Below, piece by piece: positions 1-10,777 of a stretch of 25,631 bases of DNA; position 1 is the first letter of the stretch; each line of letters begins with the position of its first letter. Under the pieces are notes generated by a model, which worked only from the letters and a program-made list of their open reading frames with translations, made no database searches and was not told the origin of the DNA. The stretch is from Parachlorella kessleri (lineage: Eukaryota > Chlorophyta > Trebouxiophyceae > Chlorellales > Chlorellaceae), in the NCBI GenBank assembly GCA_001598975.1, contig BBXU01001014.1, positions 1 through 25,631 on the forward strand. The letters run 5' to 3'. A program made the position numbers and the translations under genes.

Positions 1-18
1 CCCCCCCCCTGCCTCCAG

Positions 19-1437
19 GCCCGACATCAGCGATGAGGAACTCGAGTTGTGCAGCAGCGCCATGGGGTACGGGGCCGTGAAGTATGCGGACCTCAAGGCC
101 CACCGCCTCACCAACTACCGCTTCTCCTTCGATGAGATGCTCTCACTCCAGGTGGGTGGGCGAGAAAACAAAAATGGAGGTTGGGGGCGGGGCGGGGAAG
201 AGTTTTTGGGCCGAAGGGTGTAGCTCGCTGCCCGCTCCACCCTGCCATTGCGCGGTCTGTGTGAGTTGGAGCAACTCCCAGCAGCTGGCTGTCTGCCATC
301 TTCCCTTTCCCTGCGTGCCAGACCGCAGTGCACCTTGTTGCCGTGCCTCACCAACGTCTCTCTCCGTCCCCCGCTGGTCCAGTCACTGCTAGTCATTGCC
401 CAGCCCTGACACTATTGAGTCATGACTGAACCCTAACAATCTAAAGAAAAATAACATTACGACCAGGACTATACCTTTACCCTGCTGCTCCTGCAGGGCA
501 ACACCGCGGTGTATCTGCTGTACGCGCACGCACGCATTGCGTCCATCGTGCGCAAGGCGGGCCGCGACGTCGCTGAGCTGGCCAAGACCGCTGACATAAA
601 GCTGACTAATGACAAGGAGGTGGCGCTGGCGCTGCACATTGCGCGCTTCCCTGGTGGGTCTTGCACTTGAGGCGGGGGAGGGGTGGTGGGCGGGTTGGGG
701 GTTTAAGGCGGAGTGCAGTCACGGACGCTATGTCGCTCAAGGCGGCCTCCCAGGTGTCTCCACGCTGTGTTCAGGCTTGACTTAGCAGGAAGCCTCAGAC
801 GAGGGTGGTGCACTGTATGGCAGTTTGTTGGGCGCAATGTATACTTTGCTCCCTCGCCGCTGGAAGTGAAGTTCGAGTCATTGTATGCCTATATGAACAA
901 CAACTACACCTACCCTATCTCCTCTTCCCCGTGGCTGCAGAGGCCGTGGAGGAGCTGCTGGCTGACCTGGCCCCCAACCGCGTGACTGACTACCTGTATG
1001 AGCTCTCAGGTGCGCCCGAAAGCAACATGGCTGGGGATGGAGGTGGCCATGCGGGGGACCCGCGTTGGATCCGAGGGCTGGCTGTGCTTACGGTCGTAAC
1101 TGTTTGCTTCTACTTCGTGTTTTGTAGCTCCCCTCGTCCTGGGTGCACAATGTCAGCCACCTTCACAGTGTCTTACTCCCACCAAGTCAGGTGGTGGGCA
1201 GCTTGCTGTCGTGGCCTTGTCACCCACGTTAGCTACAAAGTAACCTGACCGACCTCCCTCGTATCAACCCCCTCCCCACCCCTTGCTGGGGCAGGCATCT
1301 TCAACCAGTTCTACACGGAGTGCCAGGTGGTGGGCAGCCCCGAGGAGGACTCGCGGTTGCTGCTCTGCGAGGCGGCGGCCATCGTCATGCGCCAGTGCTT
1401 CTGGCTGCTGGGTATCACGCCCCTGTACCGGATCTGA
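19..1437 (+). CDS. RARS: Arginyl-tRNA synthetase, C-terminal part (5' end outside window)
   Basis: Four exons are visible: 19-151, 497-653, 941-1009 and 1295-1437 (TGA). They give 166 residues with consistent phases and GT-AG introns. The first exon is entered in phase 1, so the gene starts to the left of the window. The peptide carries the features of the class Ia ArgRS C-terminal (DALR, anticodon-binding) domain: AMGYGAVKYADLK, then RLTNYRFSFDEMLSL, then GNTAVYLLYAHARI, and the typical end LLGITPLYRI. The enzyme charges tRNA-Arg with arginine. The catalytic domain (HIGH and KMSKS motifs) must lie upstream and is not in the window. Whether the product goes to cytosol or organelles cannot be decided without the N-terminus. 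A TGTAA signal follows about 325 nt after the stop. Family assignment is very secure; exon boundaries are inferred. Confidence 0.95.
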
Positions 1438-1760
1438 TACCCTAGGTGGATAGCAGCGTTGTGGCGCCGCCCGCTGCCCTGCAAGGTCGTAGCCCTGCTT
1501 GGGGAAGGCAGCGGCAGGAGCCTTGTGACTTACGTGGTTGGTTTCCTATCATGGCTGCATGAGCCTTGTGGGCTAGGACTTTAGGTCTCCTGTATCACTT
1601 GGAATCTGTTCCTACAAGGTGATGCTGGCGGGTAGTACTACTAGTGTTGTTGCAGGTAGGCAGGAGGTTTGGCATCGGTTGGACTTCGTGGCATGTGTGT
1701 TGTGTTGGGACTCGGGCCTCGGGCCTGTGGGTGCAAGGATGGGAAGGTCACTTACAATTC

Positions 1761-1765
1761 TGTAA
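1761..1765 (+). promoter_or_regulatory. Candidate polyadenylation signal (TGTAA) of the ArgRS gene
   Basis: TGTAA is the usual chlorophyte polyadenylation signal. This copy lies about 325 nt after the ArgRS stop codon on the same strand, a normal 3' UTR length for green algae. Another TGTAA lies at about 1806. Which of them is used cannot be told from sequence. Confidence 0.45.
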
Positions 1766-2326
1766 TGACCCGGGTAGAATGGGCATTCATTTGCCTGCGC
1801 AAGCGTGTAAAGCCTGTCATTATCTTGGGTAAGGGAGGGTGCTGCGTGATACTATAGACGCAAACCTAGGCTGGGCGCCTTGGAGGTTAGCCTCCTTGCT
1901 GAGGGATTCTGTGGGTGTCATTTGGACGAGTGGCCGAGTCCCCTCAAGCATGGCATGTCTCTCACCTGTGACACCGTGTCACAGTGAGTCCTGTGACAGT
2001 GGGGGCGTGTGTGCCCCTCAGCTATCGCTGGCACCTGAAGGCCAGCAAGCAAGCAAGCAGGGGGCAGCAACAGTTGTTCTCAGGCAAGAACCAAAGGATG
2101 ACTGCTTTCAGCCCTGTCAGTGGGATGCACTTGAATTTTACTCTCTTAGCGCTGCCTGCAACCATCAAGAAGAAAAATAACCGCAACTTGGAAAGCACGC
2201 CAGGTGGGTCATCAGGGCATACGACATACGAGCGTATCCGTTGAAGCCCCAAAACCAGTCCGTGTGTGGCGGTTGCCGCTTCAGCAAGTGTTACGGAAAC
2301 CCATTAGGGGTCTTGGCTTATAGTGC

Positions 2327-2350
2327 TTTAGGGTTTAGGGTTATTTAGGG
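2327..2350 (+). promoter_or_regulatory. Telobox: three TTTAGGG motifs upstream of the 2504 gene
   Basis: TTTAGGG occurs at 2327-2333 and 2334-2340 in direct tandem and again at 2344-2350 after TTA. TTTAGGG is the plant-type telomere unit. In land plants short interstitial copies (teloboxes) are promoter elements of translation-related and cell-cycle genes and are bound by Myb-like telobox factors. The position, about 155 bp before the ATG at 2504, suits a promoter element. A relic of telomere repair is the alternative. Confidence 0.5.
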
Positions 2351-2503
2351 TATTCTGCTGCTTGCGCCCACCGCGCCTGCTCCATGCGTCGCCTGCTTTT
2401 CCTTGACATATAAGGCCATTGTTCAAATCGAGGCTTCCATAGCAAGGGGTCAATTGCAGTTCCTCTAACCTGACACGGACACAAAAGTCCGAAGCTGGGC
2501 TTC

Positions 2504-5377
2504 ATGTCGGGGTTCACGAACGCTTTCGCCGCCCTGTCAGTGTCAGATAGGGAAACTGATGGCACTATGGAAACCAAGAAGAGTCGCCGAGCAACGAAGA
2601 AGGCTCTGAGGGCGTCGCAGCACAGGTGCCAAGCATAGCACGCAAGCTTGGATGCACTCAGCCTGCTTACATAGCGCACCATGAAGCGTGCGTGGAGTGC
2701 ATATGCGTAGGGCAGAGCGGGTACTCCTGGGAGAAATCGATAGTGTTGGCATCAGCAAGTCCCAGCAGCCTCCCCTTAATGGACAGGCTGACATCTGCAA
2801 CTATGCAAGCTCACAAAATGTACAGGTAGTGCTTCTATACCCTCGCCTACATAGTGTCTCGCAACTCATGAGATGTGGTTTTTCTATCATTCTTCAACGC
2901 CTTGCGCAGCACCCTTCTCCCATCCGCTTGCCACCTCTTCCGAAAGCCTGCTGGCCAAGGCTCGCGACCCAGCGTATGGGACACACGACGCTGATTGGCT
3001 ACTCTGCAGGCCTTTGGCCCAGTTCAGGAGCCTCCACCACCAGAGAACTTATGCCCAGCCCGGCCCACAGCGCCGCTGCTGCCGCTGCCCCGTGCTATCT
3101 CATCCCACCAACCTTCCTCCCACAGCCAGGGTGAGCTCAGCGCGCGTGGCAGCTACCAAACAGATGATGATGGCAGCTGTCCGTCTACAGCGGAGGAGGA
3201 GGAGGAGGACTGGCTGCTTGAGGGCTCACTGTTTACTATGTACCTGGCGGATGACCACCACCTGGTTAGTGGTCAGGTTGTGGCTGTGATCTTTGTAACA
3301 CACAAATGCATTTGTGTGAGGCGAGTCTACTCCCTCGCTGTGCATGGCCTGGTGTCCGGTGGTGTAAGGAGTGCACCCTCACGGCTTGGTGCTTGATGCA
3401 TCCTCACGGCTAGGCTTAGCAGACAGGGGCGCTTGCCACACCGCCCAGGATACTTCGCAGTGTTACTGAGTCAATCTGCAGTAAGCGTACAGGGCGGACA
3501 GGGGGTGTTACTTATAGAACTGATGGTGCCCTGTCTTGAGGTGTCCATGCCGCTGTCAAGCAAGGGTGCAAATCTCGCCGCAGTGCTACATGCAGCCAGG
3601 GTCGCTCAGCCAACCCAGTGGACAACCCTGTGCATACAGGTGGCCTGTGATGAACTGGGCAATGAGGTCTTCACATTTGAAGTGGCCAGCGAGACAGCAG
3701 CGTGCGATGCCGACTTCCAGCGCCAAGCGCGGCACATCGTGGCCAGCATGCTACAGCGCAGACGTCTTGATGAGCTGGCGCAGCAGGCGCAGCAGCTCTC
3801 TCGACAGGGCGCTGTTCCCAGCAATAACAATAGCAGCAGCAGGCGTAGGAGTGGGCAGCAGCTACAGCAGGCACAGCAGCTGCCTGACAGGGAGGGGCCC
3901 ATGGCCTTAGCAATCAACCTGTGCAGCAGAGATATTTCAGGTACTGCCTCTGAAGATACTCCGCCAGAGGGGGTTTGCTGGGAGGATGAGCAGGAAGAGC
4001 AGCAGCTTACCTATGATCGGTGGTACGCAGCTCGCCTCCAAGCGGATGAAGATGCTTCAGCTGCGGCGGCGGGGCTTGCTGGGACAGCTTCCCCAGCGCA
4101 ACGCCCCACCAACTCCAAGCCAAGGCAGGCTTGGCTGCAGGCAGCATCTGGCAGCATGGCAGGCAGCAAGCAACCAGACTTCCCTTCACTCCCGCCACCA
4201 TCAGAACCCCCGCCTCGATCTGCACAGATTAGCAGGCATCGCCCCAGGGCCGGTGGAAGGCCCGGCAGCAGCCTGCAGTGGCAGCACAAGGGGCAGCAGC
4301 AAGGAAAAGGCCACGTCAGGGTGCTCAACAAAGGGTGTAAGCTGCCACCAGAAGGGCCACCAGGCATTGATGCTGACGTGGCAGCAGGCACAGCAGAGTG
4401 GGACAGCCTGGCGGCCCATGTCATGCTCGAAAGCACCGGACTCAGAGTGCACCAAGATGACATCGATCTCACCCTGCTGCTGTACGGCGATGACAAAGTG
4501 AGGGAGGCCGCGCTGGTCAGCGCTGCACAGCAGGCAGAGCGTGACAGCGCCGGCGCCGTAGGGGGCCCCACCACCAATGACATGCGACACATGATGGGCA
4601 GGGTAGCAGCAGCAGCTGCAGGCGGTGCAGGCAGCAGTTCAGGGAGCACTGACAGATGCACTACTACGGCTCCTTACGCTACGGCATTACCAGCACTTGG
4701 GACCCTCGCGCCAGCCACGCCCGTTCCCAGAAGCGCCTATGTTGCAGCTGAAGGCCACACTGGCGCTAACGCAGAGTTGGATGGCAGCGATAGTGCAGCT
4801 GAAGAACATAGATATGGCAAGAAATCGTTGCGGAAGATTGTAGAGGAGATGAGGCGTCGTGGCTGGATGCCTATGCAGGCAAGTAGCTCGAGTGCTGCAT
4901 GGTGCCCTCAAGGATACGGTTGGATGAAGTTGGGAGGCTATACAGTGTTGCCTTGGAGGGGACACGGACTGACCGCTGTTAAGTTTCAAATACCTGGCAG
5001 CACTGAAGGCTGCTTCTCAACCCAGAAGCCAGCCTCAAGCTGCTTAGCCAGATTGCCGCACCCCACACTGCCGATTGGCAAAATTATATCTCCTTTACCA
5101 TCTTTGCACCGTACTTCCGCTCGGAGGGCTCCCTCCCTAAACAGTCCTGCAAGCCTGTCCATCTCCTACCCTGCCGCCTAGTGGAATACTGCAGGGTTCT
5201 GGCGGCGGGCACCAGCGCTTTGAGCGGGTCTTCCCGGAGCTGGGTGGGTGGAAGCAGGTGTACTTCATGTCATGCACACCCTCAGATGTGCGGTACATTT
5301 GGGCGGTACGGGCGGGCCTTGCCCGCATGGACCGCCTGGCAGCCCACAAAAGGGCGGAGTTCCTGGCAGGCCAGTGA
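2504..5377 (+). CDS. Unknown low-complexity protein with a C-terminal HicA/YcfA-like domain
   Basis: Proposed exons: 2504-2625, 2756-2825, 3010-3276 (or to 3264), 3493-4878 (or from 3502), 5195-5377 (TGA); about 675 residues, phases consistent. The start MSGFTNAFAALSVSD is followed by a basic stretch, KKSRRATKK. Residues about 60-160 are proline- and acid-rich. The large exon opens with a compact region (GVLLIELMVP through MLQRRRLDELAQQ), then a Q/S/A-rich linker and a second ordered stretch (EWDSLAAHVMLESTG, DIDLTLLLYGDD). The last about 85 residues start with SLRKIVEEMRRRGW, continue across the final intron into GSGGGHQRF, and end with a TPSD motif and an A-x-L-x-R helix. That order recalls the HicA/YcfA small dsRBD-like fold, with its glycine-rich loop and His. 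In prokaryotes such domains bind or cut RNA; here any activity is inference. The last intron begins with GC (AG|GCAAGT at 4879). If it is retained the frame ends at 5181 and the domain is lost. Gene existence is likely; function is unknown. Confidence 0.6.
4879..5194 (+). other. GC-AG intron in the unknown gene
   Basis: The donor reads CTATGCAG|GCAAGTAG and the acceptor ACTGCAG|GG. AG|GCAAGT is the strict consensus needed by GC donors. Splicing here joins two halves of one conserved-looking C-terminal domain in phase 0. The intron is 316 nt, not a multiple of three, and is open in the upstream frame until 5181. Confidence 0.6.
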
Positions 5378-6014
5378 CTAACGGACAAACCCTGCCAACT
5401 TGACGCATACAAGTAGAGTACCCGAATTGAGTACTTGGCTTTATGAGAAGTAAATTTTGCTGCTCTGACGACGACATGTATTCCCATAAACTGGTAAGGC
5501 ACAGCTTGGCCCGACCTTTCCTGTACCATGAGTGTGAGCACTACTGTGTAGTACATTAAGGGACTTAAATCGACGTACACTGACTTGCATGTCAGGCGGT
5601 GCTAGCAAGTTTGCTGAGAGCTGTTGTTGTAGCGTATGGCAACCAGGCATTTTTTTCATATATTCGCATCACCTCAATACCTGTCACTGACCGGCAGTGA
5701 AAGCTTGCTGCTTCTCTCACGTTTATGTTGTGCCTGCCTCATTGGTTTTTTGGGGTGTTACATCTTGCAAAGTAAGGTATGGTAGGGTAGAAAACTGCTG
5801 TTAATAACACGGCACATTTGCACCAGTGGAAAACAGCATTTCTAATAGACCATGATGGAATGGCTACATCATGCCACGTACCCTCATAGGGATCTGACAG
5901 GACACTGGCACAGTGATGCAAACAATCTCCTGCATCCAGTCCAATCCATACAGCACCGCCCTCACTCCCTTTTCGCATTCCCTGCCACCCATGCTAATCA
6001 TCTGCTTCTGCTGC
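5378..6014. other. Convergent intergenic region
   Basis: This holds the 3' ends of the + strand gene ending at 5377 and of the - strand gene ending at 6015. No coding signal was seen. It is more AT-rich than the flanking genes. A TGTAA on the - strand (5758-5762) suits the end of UBX gene A. No TGTAA was found on the + strand for the left gene. Confidence 0.5.
5758..5762 (-). promoter_or_regulatory. Candidate polyadenylation signal (TGTAA) of UBX gene A
   Basis: TTACA on the + strand is TGTAA on the - strand, about 255 nt after the stop codon of gene A (6015-6017). Motif and distance fit chlorophyte 3' ends. Confidence 0.45.
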
Positions 6015-9000
6015 TCAGCTGTCCTTCCGGTCGTCCCCACCAAACTCCGTGCTATTGCCGTTCCAGTACACGTTGCGGTCATCCTCGTCATCAGCACTGC
6101 CCCTGGGCACCTGGCCGCTGCCTGGCGGCCCAGCTGCCAAGCTGCGAGGGCCATCAAGGGTGTGGACCTTGCCGCCGGCACCACCGGCCTGGCTGTGGCT
6201 GCGCTTGCGGGCCCCGCCGCCTTGCTCCTGCCAGGCAGTGGCTTGCTCACTCAGAGTACCTGCAGGCAGTGGGTACAAGGGATGCACGTCAGCATGGCAC
6301 CTGGCCTTGTGCAACGGACCAGTTCAAGGCTTGGTCAAGTCCCGATGGGCCCTGGGGACCGAAACCGTCAGTCAGCATATCGTCATGCAAACCCCATGTT
6401 GGTATCCGGCCCGCAGGTCAGTAGGCACCCAAACCAGTAAAAGAGGCAGCAAACGCCTACGGGCACGCTTTGTGACTACCGCCCACCTGTGTCAGCGGCG
6501 CTCTCCCCCGCCTGCCCCTGCTGTCGCTGGATGCTGTCTCCCAGCTGGGGGTTGGACTCGAACTGGGGTCGCATGTAGGCCAGCGGGTTCAGGTAGCTGG
6601 CAGCAGTGGAGAGGGCGCCCCCCAGCGACCACCCCCACTCGCTGGCGCTTCCTGCAAGCCATACTTTTGATTCGACCAAACTTGGAACGGCCGAGAGGGG
6701 AGGGGAGTAGGCTTCACTACCCAGCAGCAGTGCACCGCTGGAGTTACTCATCCCCATGTGTAGACACACCTAGTGGTCAAGCCACGTGATACGCCATCTG
6801 AGAGACGCGACAGGCTAGCCAAGCTCCAGCTGGGGCAGCGCTGCCCTTTTCATCCTCTTACAGGCCTGGTCTTGGTGGCCACACTGGCCCTACCTTTCCG
6901 AATGCTTGCTTGCTTGCCAATCCGTTCAACTTGCCTAGCCAGTCCCCTTAGCCCGGCTAGCCCCTGCTGGTGGCCTCAGGATATAGGAACCACACCCAAC
7001 ATTCATCATGATGGCTAACCCCGCTCCCCCTCTCAGCAGCTTGCCTGTCTGCCCGCCCGCACGGCCCCCCTGCGGCTCCATGATGAGCAGCGACCGAGGG
7101 TCCAGCCCCAGCTGCACCAACGACTTGCCCAGCACCTCCGCCTCGGCTTCTTCGCCAGCCCCAAAGCGGCGCCGCGGGTAGGCCTGGACCAGGGTGTAGG
7201 GCCCACCACCGTCTGCAGAAAGGAAGCACGTACAGAAGGGTGTGGTGTGAACAATACAGCGTCGGGAGGGCAGAGCGCGACACGTAGTCATACTTGGTCG
7301 TCGCAGCCGGCCGCAGGGCGGCACTGGAGGATGGGGGGATGTAGAGGCCCCACGCCACATGGCTTGGCATGCAGCGCACATAACCGCAGTCTACTGGTGC
7401 GGTGGTGAACAGCCCCCGGCCACAACATGTAAGCTAGCCGTGCCCGGGAAGGGGGGGGGGGGGAACATTGCAGTACGCCGCAGTTTGTACAGTAAAAGTT
7501 GTAAGGCAAACCGGGGACACCCTTTTAAACACTATGGCCCTCACCTGTGCGGCGAGCATCGATGTAGTGACAGAGCTGCTGTAGGGTTGAGTCTGGAGAG
7601 AACTCCCCTCGCAGTGTTTTCCCGTCCGGCTGCCGAAACTGCACCGCACGCCGGTGCAGAACAAAACCCCATGATACGCCGCATGGATAGATTCGGCCTT
7701 CAGGTGCGGCAACAGACAGAGTGCTGGCCACACGTGCACGCTGGTCGCATGCTTGTGCAGCGTACAGAGTAGGGGACAGACATAACCCCAGGAACCCAAC
7801 GCTGCCAAGCGAGGGGAAAGAGGCCCTGAAAGAAGGGCAGCATGTGGGTGTCTATAGGTCGCAAGCTCACAATACCTGAACAACCGGCATCCACCGGTTA
7901 CAGCAGCAACTACTCTTCTCTCACAAGCCAGGGCAGCACATGTGGATCCCAAAAGGCTCGCCACAACCCATCCTTCCAACTGCAACCCTTGCTCTCAACG
8001 CCCACCAGCACACTCTGTCGCACCTGCAGAGTGAAAACAGCAGGTGGCGCCGGCGCCTTTGCCTTCGCCGGGCCGCCAGTCGCAAGGCTACTTCTTGACT
8101 TGTCCGTGGGGGCCAGCGGCAGCAAGCAAAGGGATAGGCAGGAGCGGGCTCCGGTTCCCAGGGATGCCAGGCTGCGCCCCAGATCGCCAACTGAGAAGGG
8201 CTCGGGGGCACCCGGGGTGCTCAGACGGTAGGGCTTACTGCAGGGCAGAGTAAGGGGGAGAGGGATCCAAGCTGAAGATTGCCAGCCACTGAGCGCCAAG
8301 GAACGATGCTTCCTCCATAGGACAGCAGAGTAGCGGGGTAGGAAAGCCATTGGCAGTGCACGATCGTTTCGATATGCGGTGGGGAACTCTTTCTCATCTG
8401 TCAAGTAGGAAACTGGGTAGTGTTCAAGCGCAAACCATTTGCAGGAGTGCAAACCACTGGCGAGCCCGCTAGGCACAGAGAGGTGGGCGCTGGTACATCA
8501 CTCGCTGGTCTTCAAGCTTTCCTAAGCGCTTTAATACAGGGAGTTGCACCATACTCCCTTCTTAACACATGCACTAGTTGAAGGTGTGGCACGTTGGGGC
8601 TTGGAGTTCTCTGTCTCTCCCTGCCCTCAGAGATTAGGTGCGTCGACAAGGCATTGCGTAACAGTTCTAGAGCCGTGCTCACCTGCCGTCAGTGCGATGG
8701 GCGTCCACATAGTCCAGCACCTGTGACAGCGTGGTGCCCTCGCCATCAAAGCGCTGGCGCAGCCTGTCACCATTAGTCAGCCGCACCTCCACCAGCAACC
8801 CTTCCCTGCTGCTGTTGCTGCTGCCTGCGCCTGTGCTAGCACTGGTACGCAAGCCCCTCTCTACTGGCTCATCCCTGCTGCCTGCAGCAACATCACCTAA
8901 ACCTGCCGCCTCAGCAGGCGCAGCAGGCGCCCGGCTGGCAGGGCGATGCCCATCCCTGCTGGGTACGACCGCCAGAGACGTCCTGGGCAGTATGCCCAGC

Positions 9001-9751
9001 TGCTGCAGCGTCTGCAGCTGCTCCGCGGGACCAAACTGGCGCCTAGGGTGGGGCATCACAAGCACGTACGGCACTGTTGCTCTGCCCTGGGCTGCTCGGT
9101 GACGGTCTGTGGCTGCAAAGACTTCTGCCAGCTGGCTGGTGGCTAGCAGGTCCACTTTGAGGGGGGTGCCATCAGTGAAGCGCAGCTGTAGGGTGTAGAT
9201 CTGCGGCAGAGGCTCGCAGTTTCCCTCAGCTCATGGCATGCATGCGGCTCAACTTCCCTTTGCAACGATGGGACAACAGCGGCTACTATGTCAGGATGGT
9301 GGGCTGGTTGTAACGGACATGGCAGGCGGTAAAAGCTGGGAGCATCACGCTGGGTCCAGGACCAAGCTCCACGTCGAAGCTGGACCTCCCCTACCAGCTA
9401 CTGCAGTGTCCTAGCGTCCCCACCTGTGGCTCGGCAGGCACTTGGCCCTCATGCACTGCCACTGGGTTCCCGGCAGTGTCAGGAGCTGACTCGGCCAACT
9501 CCCCAGCAGACTCCGCAGACGATGCCGCAGGTGTTGCCAAAGGTGTTGCCGCATCCGGGACGGGTGCCACTGCTGCGGCAGCTGGCGCTAGCTCTGGCGC
9601 CTCAGCTACTGGAAGGTGCGCTTGACCACCAGCTGCCGCAGCAGCCTGGGACGAACCTGCCGCCTCACTTGGTCTGTTCCCAGCCGGGGCAGGCTGGGGC
9701 CTTGGCTTCTGCTGCTCCGCTGCCTGGCCGTCCTCCTGGACCCCTTGCTCT

Positions 9752-9789
<38 letters not shown>

Positions 9790-10777
9790 CCCACCTGAAG
9801 CGTGCGGCTGATCTGCTACAGCTGCCGCTTCACTACTCTCAGGCTGGCTGCTTTGATCCCTTGCCTCCTGCTCCTGCTCCTGCTCCTGCTGCTGCTGCTG
9901 GTGGTATGGCTCAAGATTCTGCGAGGCGACTGCACCTGTGGCGGCCTGGTGCTGCCCCTGCTGCGCTCCCCCCGCTGTGGCGCGCTGTGCCAGCGCAGCA
10001 AACGCCTGCGCCGCCATCAGTGCCTGAGCCTGTTGCCGTACCTGCTGATAGGCAGCCTCCAAGGCTGAGCCAAGTGCTTCAGGGTTAGTCAGCTGCTCAC
10101 CCTTCAGGAGTGCCAGTGTTGCCCCTGCCGGTGAGACAATGGCCACCTGCACACAAGGGGTGTCACTTTCCATTCAGAATAGCACTTACTGAGCAGGAAA
10201 GCCACTTGTAACTTCAAGCCAGGGTAGGTGGCCCGACATGAGTCTGCTAAGTAGCTGACAGATACGACGTGCCTCCTACGAGTGCACATCAAGGTGCACA
10301 TGAAAAGCGCCGGTGCTCTGCGTGAGCCAACGCATAGCACGCACACAGGCAGGCCTACAGGCTGCCATGCCGACCATACAGTCTGTACGGCCAATTAAGG
10401 ACTAACACACCGTGGGGAGCGCGTCAGTGGGGCAGAACTGCCGGAAGGCCTTGGCATCAGGAAATTGTGAGGGGTCAGTGTTGGACAGGTCATCTTCTAG
10501 CCGCAGCAAGACACAGGCCTCCTTGTAGTCTTGGTTGGTGCATGCTGCGAGAAGGCTGCTTTCTGCTTCTCTGCTCAAGTCGTCAGTGCCTGCATCGCAG
10601 GGTGGGACGATCGCCATGTCGGGGCCGACTCGGGGGAAGGTCACTTGTCATGCTAGCGGCGATCACTAAACAACGTCAAGGCCTTTCAAAAAGCCTACCT
10701 ACTAACAGCACAACAAGGGCCTTGAAGCCTGCCTTGCTGGCCGACACAGCCTCGGCAACGCTTCCTTGGAAGAACAT
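6015..10777 (-). CDS. UBX gene A: UBXN4/PUX11-like protein with three UBX domains
   Basis: Nine exons, from 5': 10699-10777, 10411-10589, 9424-10146, 8683-9200, 8024-8237, 7545-7638, 7020-7212, 6487-6641, 6015-6259; about 799 residues, all phases fit. The 7/8 junction is uncertain: 7063 joined to 6651 also keeps frame. The start MFFQGSVAEAV is the start of the thioredoxin-like (UAS-type) domain of UBXN4/PUX11, which lacks CxxC; it runs to about residue 130 through FPDAKAFRQFCPTDALPT and SPAGATLALLKGEQL. A Q/E/A-rich linker follows, with a run of about 12 Gln. UBX1 is about 328-407 (LQLRFTDGTPL to HPRRQF), UBX2 about 461-542 (VEVRLTNGDRL, split by an intron), UBX3 about 567-649 (LQFRQPDGKTL to YPRRRFG). 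The tail has SYLNPLAYM and NVYWNGNSTEF, as in plant PUX11. UBX domains bind the N domain of p97/CDC48, so a role as an adaptor in protein degradation is inferred. No transmembrane segment is seen. UBXN4 and PUX11 normally have one UBX. Confidence 0.85.
7451..7463. repeat. Mononucleotide G run in an intron of UBX gene A
   Basis: Thirteen consecutive G lie in the intron between exons 6 and 7 of gene A. On the coding strand this is a C run. It is probably a length-variable microsatellite and a spot prone to sequencing error. Confidence 0.8.
9750..9789 (-). repeat. CAG repeat coding for polyglutamine in UBX gene A
   Basis: On the - strand an almost pure CAG run codes for about 12 Gln in the linker between the thioredoxin-like and first UBX domains. 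A second, mixed tract (9867-9901) codes for alternating Gln and Glu followed by Gln. Their position in a linker suggests length variation is tolerated. Confidence 0.85.

Larger units (their letters stand above)
1438..2503 (+). other. ArgRS 3' UTR, intergenic DNA and promoter of the next gene
   Basis: No convincing exon was found in this stretch. It holds the presumed ArgRS 3' UTR with its TGTAA, then unremarkable sequence, then a telobox (2327-2350) about 155 bp in front of the next start codon. Short open frames are present but have neither recognisable protein character nor matching splice partners. Confidence 0.5.

Noticed and set aside
4011..4661. Long open frame on the - strand opposite the large exon of the unknown gene
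   Set aside because: It mirrors the GC-rich, repeat-like codons of the + strand exon, has no splice partners, and is made of Ala/Ser/Leu runs. It is a shadow.
4879..5181. Unspliced C-terminus of the unknown gene ending at 5181
   Set aside because: The extension has no protein character, while splicing the GC-AG intron restores an ordered domain with a matching phase. Kept only as a possible retained-intron form.
9426..10088. Long + strand frame with Leu and Pro runs opposite UBX gene A exon 3
   Set aside because: CAG repeats read backwards give CTG and leucine runs. The - strand frame continues in phase into UBX domains; the + strand frame does not continue into anything.
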